Below are positions 57,991 to 64,000 of a stretch of DNA of 64,000 bases, one piece after another. Both the position numbers and the translations under genes were made by a program. The notes below the pieces were generated by a model, which did no database searches, was not told where the DNA came from, and saw only the letters and a program-made list of their open reading frames with translations. The stretch comes from Ramazzottius varieornatus (Eukaryota > Tardigrada > Eutardigrada > Parachela > Ramazzottiidae): assembly GCA_001949185.1 (NCBI GenBank), contig BDGG01000018.1, positions 193,210 through 257,209 of the forward strand, in the 5' to 3' direction. Every line of letters starts with the position of its first letter. The stretch's first letter is position 1.

Positions 57991-58635
57991 TAGTGCTGGG
58001 ATAAATACGATAAAATACGATACGATATTTTCTGATAAATATCTTTCAATATTTATATTTCGTTCTAGATATCAACCACGTATCGATATTTCGATATGAC
58101 ACGTTTCTGATATTTTATTGTTGATATATCGAATTATATTGCAGTGATATATCGATATATCAAGGCAGTACCATGTTGAAAGCTATCGAAATCAAGAAAG
58201 AGCCAAAGAGAAACCAAACGGCTGTCGTTCACTACGTTAGAGTCAGAACAAAAGTCAGATGTCTTCGTGTACGCGAGTGTGTTCGTTGCTCAATCTATCA
58301 AGGTCTGTCGTTACGCACCTAGGTACGCTGACTGTTCACTCCTCCGAAGTCAGCTTGGATGCATGTGCGCGATACATTACGGGCGAGGCTGCGCTGCCTG
58401 CGCGGTACCGAATCGGAGTATTGACTTCCGAAGTTCCGATTCTCAAGTGCGGGCTTGCGATTTATCGATATATATATCGACATATATCGATATAACGTGA
58501 TATGATATTTTCATTTATCATATTCCACTCAGCGATATTCCGTCGAAATTTCGATATGATATTTTTGTCATACCGAATCACTGTGATGTGATATATTTCG
58601 ATAAGATACAATATATCATTTTCATCCCAGCACTA
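57991..58635. mobile_element. hAT-type MITE, TATCGATA-rich, 645 bases
   Basis: Ends TAGTGCTGGGATAAATACGA and ATCCCAGCACTA are flanked by GGCTCCGT and GGCGCCGT, an 8-base target duplication with one difference, as expected for hAT. Inside, both ends are packed with TATCGATATATCG-like words. Confidence 0.85.
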
Positions 58636-58715
58636 GGCGCCGTACAGTAATAGAATCTCGGAGCCAGCCCCCAGCTGTAAGCACTGTCAGCGTCAGGTAG
58701 GCACTTGCCCTTCAA

Positions 58716-59281
58716 TAGTGCTGGCAACGATACGGTATACCGATATCGTATCGAAATATATCGGTATGAGACTCGTATCGAATAACACGATAAAATATAT
58801 TCGGCGATATCGTATTGCAGCATATCGATATATTTTCGCTATATCGTTATTTTGCTGAATGGCAAACTCGGCATTTATATCAGATTTTCTAAAGATTACA
58901 GTTGATTTGAACGCCTTGATTCCGGCCACGGTATGCCGAGCAGGCGACCACGCTTCGCCCATTGGGTTTTGATACTAATTCTATACAGGTTTCCATGTAT
59001 TTGCATGCATTAAGTCTTGGACTCTTGATACTGCCACGTCTTTGCTGTTTCCGACGCTTTCGATCTTGCTATACTTGATGTGGAAATCGGCCTTCAGACC
59101 CAATGGAATTCCGAAAAACTCTAATTGCAAAAACATCGATATACCGCTGCGATATGGTACGACATATCGAAAATACGGTATGGAAATAATATCATATCGA
59201 AATACCGAACGAATATCGAAGACTGTGGATATTTTATCGAAAAACATCGTATCGAATTTTATCTTTTCTTTGCCAGCATTA
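58716..59281. mobile_element. hAT-type MITE, TATCGATA-rich, 566 bases, perfect 8-base duplication
   Basis: Ends TAGTGCTGGCAACGATACGG and TTTGCCAGCATTA are flanked by CCCTTCAA on both sides (58708-58715 and 59282-59289). The interior matches the element at 31331-32485 along its length. It starts only about 70 bases after the preceding hAT-type MITE. Confidence 0.9.
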
Positions 59282-59745
59282 CCCTTCAAGCACCGATTAG
59301 CAGTGTACAGTGTTGTGGCTTTCATCAATCAAGCCGCTCAGCGGTTTGAGGCAGGGGGCCACTTATGACACTATCACTAGTTACGCATCAGGGGCTGGCT
59401 CCAAGATTTTATTACGGCGCCATGCATGCTTTGCGTTTGTACTTTGTAGTGAGCTGGTTTGTAGCCACCGTCAAATGAGCCGTAGCAATCATGATTGGTC
59501 GATCGGCTTTTGCAGCATATCTTACTGCAGATTCTAGACTGCGGTTCCACTATCCGGTTATTTCCAGTGTACCGGTGTGGTCTCACAGCCCGGCTCGTCA
59601 GTCTTTCAACCACGGACCATAGTAAATAACGTCCGGGTCTGGCAGTCCAAATTAACGGAGTGGGCGTAACAGTAACCGACACCACGCCCCCTTACCGAAA
59701 TGACCGTGTTGTCCTCATTTCCCACTGCGAAATCTACCAAATAAT

Positions 59746-62700
59746 TAAGGATGTTAATTATCCATCCACAACGGATTTATCCGGATAAAACCTGGATGGG
59801 ATAAGAGTTTTATCCATCCAGCTCTTAACCGGATAAAACTCTTATCCATCTGGATATTATCCGGATAACATCTCTATCCATCCAAGGTTTATCCGGATAA
59901 ACCAACCTGAATCAATAAAAACAGACAATCAAAGCAGAACAGCCCAACTCGTCTTGCTAACGTTACGTAGCAGTCTAAAAGAATCGTAACGATGCGCAAT
60001 ATCTCTACTGTTACAAGCCTATCGGAAGTTAGCTTATGAAACATTTTTTCTCGTTACACTTTTCCGTTCTTGCTTTGATCAATGTTTATGTTATCGAGCT
60101 GCTCTTTCTCCTTCATCAATAGCTGACGGGCTGTAGCCCGGAGTTCTGCGATTACGGTTTATTGGCATGGGCAGCCGAGTCCTTGGAATCGGCCACGAAA
60201 TAACAACGATGTCGACGGCCCGCACGACGATCTTGAGGATGAAGTTGCGCAGTTTGAGGCTCAACTCCGGAGTCCGACTACACCTGTGAGCGCCGCTGAC
60301 AGCCTTTACGAAGAAAGCAATATAGTGGGTACGTCGGAACCACCAAAGAAGAAGGGTACGGGGGCTCATTCGGACATGAACGAGCACTTCACAAAGTCGA
60401 CGGGAAAATATGGGAAAATCACGGCCAAGTGCAACTACAAGAACGTGCAGGGAACGTCTAACTGGTACTACCATATGAAGGATGAGCATTCGTCGAAGCT
60501 GGAGGATGCCGTCAAGAGCAAGCCAATTCCCGAAGCGTTTCTTGCAAAGCAGAAGGATGAGCCGCAGATCATGTCGAAAAAGGAAACCATGCGTCATACT
60601 AGCAACCTTGCGGAATGGATCGTCTGTACTGCAAAACCCATCGGCACTGTCGATGAACCACAGTTCGCGAAGATGATCAACGGTCTCAATCCCAGTTACA
60701 AGGTACCGCTTCGTGCTTATCATGCAATAAGCAAGACACGTTATAACCTGTGGAGAATACATCCTACTGTACGATCGAACTGTTTCTCGAACTGTGACTA
60801 TTTCCAGGTCCCTTGTCGACAAACTATTCGAAAACTTATCCTTGATGGATACAAGATGAAGAAGATGCGGATCATCGAAGAACTGGCAGCGGTGACCAGT
60901 CGTTTCTCTCTCACTACCGATATGTGGAAAGCCAGTGCGAGAAAACAGTCGTACCTTGCCATCACCTTACACTGGATAGACAACGAGTGGAAACTCAGAA
61001 ACGTCATTCTCGACTTCCGCTATATACCAAAGAACCATTCCGGTGAAAACATGAAAAACGCGGTTATGGAAACTCTTCGAGTTTAAAGTCGCCCACAGAA
61101 TCTTCGGAGTGACTAAAGACGGAGCACTCAACATGGTCAAATTCTTCGAGCTGCTGGTCACGGAGATGGAGGTCGAAAAGCGTAGTTTCTCCCGGGCGAC
61201 ACAGTTTGCACCTGAAGGTAGGTTGCCCATTCTAAAAGCGAAGTTCCCGGAACCGCCATGAGATATATCTCGTCAGTTTTCATGAGAATATTGTGATCAA
61301 GTGTTTTGAATAAACTAGTTTGATTTCTTACTCGTTTCTTTTTTGCATCAAATACATCCTAGAACTGGTCCGCGGCGCATATCGTGAATAAAGTTGCGGA
61401 AGTGGTGACAGAAGAAGGTGGTGACAGTGAACAAGATACGAGCCTGTGTAATATATGTGCGTCGGCCCACCATCCGTGAGCGCTTTCTTGCCACTATCAA
61501 GCCCGCAACCGAAGACCTTAAGCTGCCACTGGACGTCTCGACCCGGTGGAATAGCTTGCTGCACATAGTCGAAAGCGCATACGCTCGACGCCATGAACTT
61601 CACGACAACTTGTCTGCCCAGAAAGGTGCCATCAAGGACGAAGTTCCGTTAGCGGAAGAGTGGATCGACATGGAGGATCTTATTGAACTCTCGAAGCCTC
61701 TGGAGGCCGTCTCCGTAGACCGTTAGGCTTTCAAGTCCTCTACTTTCCACTTGGCTTTGGCCGAACTGGAGTTTTTGCGAACCCATTTACAAGTCTTCGA
61801 AGAAGACCTTACTAAGGTAAATGCTAATTAAGTTTACTCGAACAAAATATCTTGTTTATTCCTATATCTCGGCGTACGGTCTATAAACAGTGATTCTTTT
61901 CCTAGGCGCTCTGGATCTGCGAGTTGGCCAAAAACATGTTGGTTAAACTGGATGAATGTCTGAAACTGTCCTGGAAGAAACCTGGTGTGAGAATACAAGT
62001 TCCCATGATAGCCCGACTGTTAGATCCGAGCATCAAAGACGCCAACCTGCCCTCAGTAGAGATTCGTACCGCCGCCGGCACCATGTTGGAGCACATTGTC
62101 CAGCTATACAAAGGTGTTCCGAGGTAAGTGCCGTTTTCTATGATGTTGCTGTAGCTATAAGCGTACGAATTATAGGTCGTGCTGTTTGAAGGTTGTTTTA
62201 TTACAGCCACCGAGGAAGTTCCGACATTCTCCTGAAGTCTACTGCTCCACCTCCGAATACGCAGCTGTCTATTCGCGAACGGATGATAGCGCAAATCACT
62301 TCGGCAGCAGACTCCCAGCTTAACGATGTTGACCAATTCTTCCTGGATCCAAAGGAATCAGTCAAAAGAGATGTCCTGGAATTTTGGAACATGTCAGAAA
62401 GCCGCTATCCGACATTGTACCGCATTGCGAAGGATGTTCTGGCTGCATAGGCTTCTTCTGTGCCTTCTGAAAGTGCATTCTCTGGTGGTGGTTGATACGT
62501 TACAGTCCTTCGTAACCGCCTAGAACCTGAGGCCCTTCATGCCATGTTATGTCTGAACTCTTGGACGGTGGTTTTGGAAGCTATGATAGCAATGATGACA
62601 GACGATAAATAAATACGCTACAAACTTTGGTAGTTTCGGTTTGGCTCTAGTGATTGAACATATAGTTTGTATCTAGTTTGTTTAACCGGATAATATTCGG

Positions 62701-62811
62701 ATAATCCGGATAAAAGTTTTATCCAAGAAGTTGGTTACGGATAAACTTTCTAGTTCTTATCTATCCGGTTATCCATCCATTTAATCGTTTATCCATCCAT
62801 TAACAACCCTA
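59746..62811 (+). mobile_element. hAT transposon, 3.07 kb, 8-base target duplication CAAATAAT
   Basis: CAAATAAT occurs on both sides (59738-59745 and 62812-62819). The ends are short inverted repeats, TAAGGATGTTAAT and ATTAACAACCCTA. Both subterminal regions (59760-59910 and 62690-62800) carry many copies of TTATCCGGATAA and ATCCATCC, the type of motif bound by the BED finger of hAT transposases. The interior encodes a decayed transposase. Confidence 0.93.
60286..62590 (+). pseudogene. hAT transposase remnant
   Basis: The BED finger region (MNEHFTKSTGKYGKITAKC, then TSNWYYHMKDEH) has lost the second cysteine of the CxxC. After a probable intron (60703-60807) comes the RNase H-like core: TTDMWKASARKQSYLAITLH and GENMKNAVMETL. 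The frame then breaks near 61083; the continuation (GVTKDGALNMVKF) lies in another frame. Later pieces are STRWNSLLHIVESA (with an in-frame TAG at 61724), MIARLLDP and the C-terminal dimerisation block, which is crossed by TAG (62448) and TGA (62493) around SSVPSESAFSGGG. The element cannot make a full-length transposase. Confidence 0.9.
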
Positions 62812-62819
62812 CAAATAAT

Positions 62820-63449
62820 CACCAAAAACTTAAATGGTCACAAGACCACTTCGAGTTTTTGTGGATCCTGCTGGATATAATTAGCAAGTGCAATAGCAGA
62901 CGGAGTTCACCAAGAGTCCACTCAGTCCATCGCTTACTGGAAATGGTCGCAAGACAACTGCTGCCTTTTCTGGTTCATGCGGGATGCCATCGCCAAAAGC
63001 ATCGAACAGAACACCCCGCACTGTGAACTCTACTCCCGAAAGACTGGGCAAAGACGGGTACGATGTGGTATCCGAACCACAACCTTTGCAGGATTTAGAA
63101 CTCATGCGTAAGCTTAGCATTGTCTTGCGTGTATGGTTCCATAGCACCCCAGCAGGCTCTTCACAGTCCAAAGAAAAGGCTACAATAACCACACATTTCC
63201 GTGCCAAAAATGTTGTTCATAGGCACAAGTGCTGTGCTGATTGATGGCAGGTTGCATGAGCGATAAAATGTCTTTTCGTGAGTACGTGAAGGACCGAGAA
63301 AATTTTGGTCCGTTTTCTTCCACGAAGTTTGACAGACCGGTGCTTTGCGAGCGGGAGTTGTGAGTCTAGGCATTGTATTGGTGTTATGGCAGTACAGCAA
63401 GTTTGCTTGGTGGACAATCTCTGAGTGGCAGGGTTCTTCTGTTGTGTTC
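62820..63449. other. Loop of the foldback element
   Basis: About 630 bases between the hAT element and the right foldback arm. No exon is supported; it should be continuous with 59701-59737 before the hAT insertion. Confidence 0.4.
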
Positions 63450-63706
63450 TTTTCGGTAGTGGGGCGTGGTGTCGGTTACTGTTACGCCCACTCCGTTAAT
63501 TTGGACTGCCAGACCCGGACGTTATTTACTATGGTCCGTGGTTGAAAGACTGACGAGCCGGGCTGTGAGACCACACCGGTACACTGGAAATAACCGGATA
63601 GTGGAACCGCAGTCTAGAATCTGCAGTAAGATATGCTGCAAAAGCCGATCGACCAATCATAATTGCTGCTGCTGATTTGATGGTGGCTGCAAACCAAGTC
63701 ACTACA

Positions 63707-64000
63707 GCATTGTTTGCAACTAACAGCGTCGCACAATCAATGATCAACGCATTGGTCAGTGTCAGGAAAAGCCGCGAGTTGATTCGGACTGTTTATTGAC
63801 CGCGATCGATGAAAATGCTTTTAATATTAATTTCTCCTCGAACCAGTATCTTATCTTCCGCGAGACCGCGACGATAAGTTCTGCAACAAAAAACCAAGGA
63901 AAACTCCACGCTACTCAGCAAAGAAAAGTGTTCCGTGAGAACAGGAAGTTGCGGATGTACATCGGCGCTTCAGACGAAATAGACAAAAGGAGAAAAGCGA
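63707..64000. other. Right edge of the window
   Basis: About 290 bases with no recognised feature. Confidence 0.3.

Larger units (their letters stand above)
59445..63706. mobile_element. Foldback element with 256-base inverted arms, split by a hAT insertion
   Basis: Bases 59445-59700 and 63450-63706 are near-identical inverted repeats (TGTAGTGA...CATGATTGG outside, GGGCGTGGTGTCGG inside). Without the 3.07 kb hAT transposon (59746-62811) and one copy of its duplication the element would be about 1.2 kb with about 0.68 kb of loop. No transposase frame belongs to it. Confidence 0.8.

Noticed and set aside
60091-60822. 243-codon minus-strand frame opposite the hAT transposase
   Set aside because: It is the antisense shadow of the BED-finger region.
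59445-63706. Composite transposon mobilised by the 256-base flanking arms
   Set aside because: The hAT element has its own target duplication inside the loop, so it inserted into a pre-existing foldback and was not carried in by the arms.
1-64000. CRISPR arrays, bacterial operons, tRNA or rRNA genes
   Set aside because: The window is eukaryotic; I saw no spaced direct-repeat array and no clear cloverleaf or rRNA segment by eye.

Overview
This window is nuclear DNA from a compact invertebrate animal genome. Most genes are broken by several short GT-AG introns (about 45-300 bases), intergenic gaps are mostly about 0.3-3 kb, and the proteins are conserved animal families: FRMD8, a peripherin-like tetraspanin, PABPN1, RpS28, CLIC, GAK/auxilin, INSIG, GID8, OXA1L, VAP, SoxD and a MutY-type glycosylase. 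Gene density and the GPCR type would fit a small ecdysozoan such as a tardigrade, but this is a guess and nothing here settles the species. I assembled the genes by eye from splice-site consensus, reading-frame continuity and remembered family motifs. Exon ends given to the base preserve the frame through the gene unless I say otherwise.

Layout. 0-2.1 kb: FRMD8-like FERM protein (minus), cut by the left edge. 2.1-7.6 kb: repeat-rich spacer with a foldback hairpin, a TA-flanked MITE and a retroelement fragment. 7.6-8.7 kb: an intronless orphan class-A-like GPCR. 8.7-11.6 kb: spacer with two copies of one 157-base MITE. 11.7-13.7 kb: peripherin/ROM-like tetraspanin (minus) with a long lysine-rich tail. 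14.2-14.9 kb: BTB protein (minus). 15.6-17.0 kb: PABPN1. 18.1-18.4 kb: RpS28 (minus). 19.4-20.3 kb: CLIC. 20.9-21.8 kb: unrecognised gene (minus) beside a 737-base inverted-repeat element. 23.3-27.7 kb: GAK/auxilin kinase (minus). 29.3-30.3 kb: INSIG. 31.3-32.5 kb: hAT-type MITE with another MITE inside it. 32.7-33.8 kb: GID8, tail to tail with OXA1L (34.0-35.9 kb, minus). 37.2-38.8 kb: VAP. 38.8-50.3 kb: an 11.6 kb stretch with no recognisable exon. 50.3-52.9 kb: SoxD. 53.7-55.2 kb: cold-shock-domain plus RING protein (minus). 55.6-57.6 kb: a MutY-like half-gene and an unrecognised gene (minus). 57.7-63.7 kb: nested mobile elements, including a 3.07 kb hAT transposon with an intact 8-base target duplication but a decayed transposase.

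The genes are mostly unrelated housekeeping and membrane-biology loci, not a pathway cluster. The most unusual signals are: (1) a family of roughly 55-60 base hairpins (arms near TTCCCAAGTGGCGCAC / GTGCGCCACTTGGGAA) that I found 11 times. Ten copies are in introns and one is just 3' of INSIG; four pairs lie in tandem, and one copy keeps its pairing through matched changes in both arms. (2) A cluster of SOX-type CCATTGT sites in the gene-free region directly upstream of SoxD. (3) A GAK that appears to lack the PTEN/C2 module. (4) A cold-shock-domain and RING combination in one protein.
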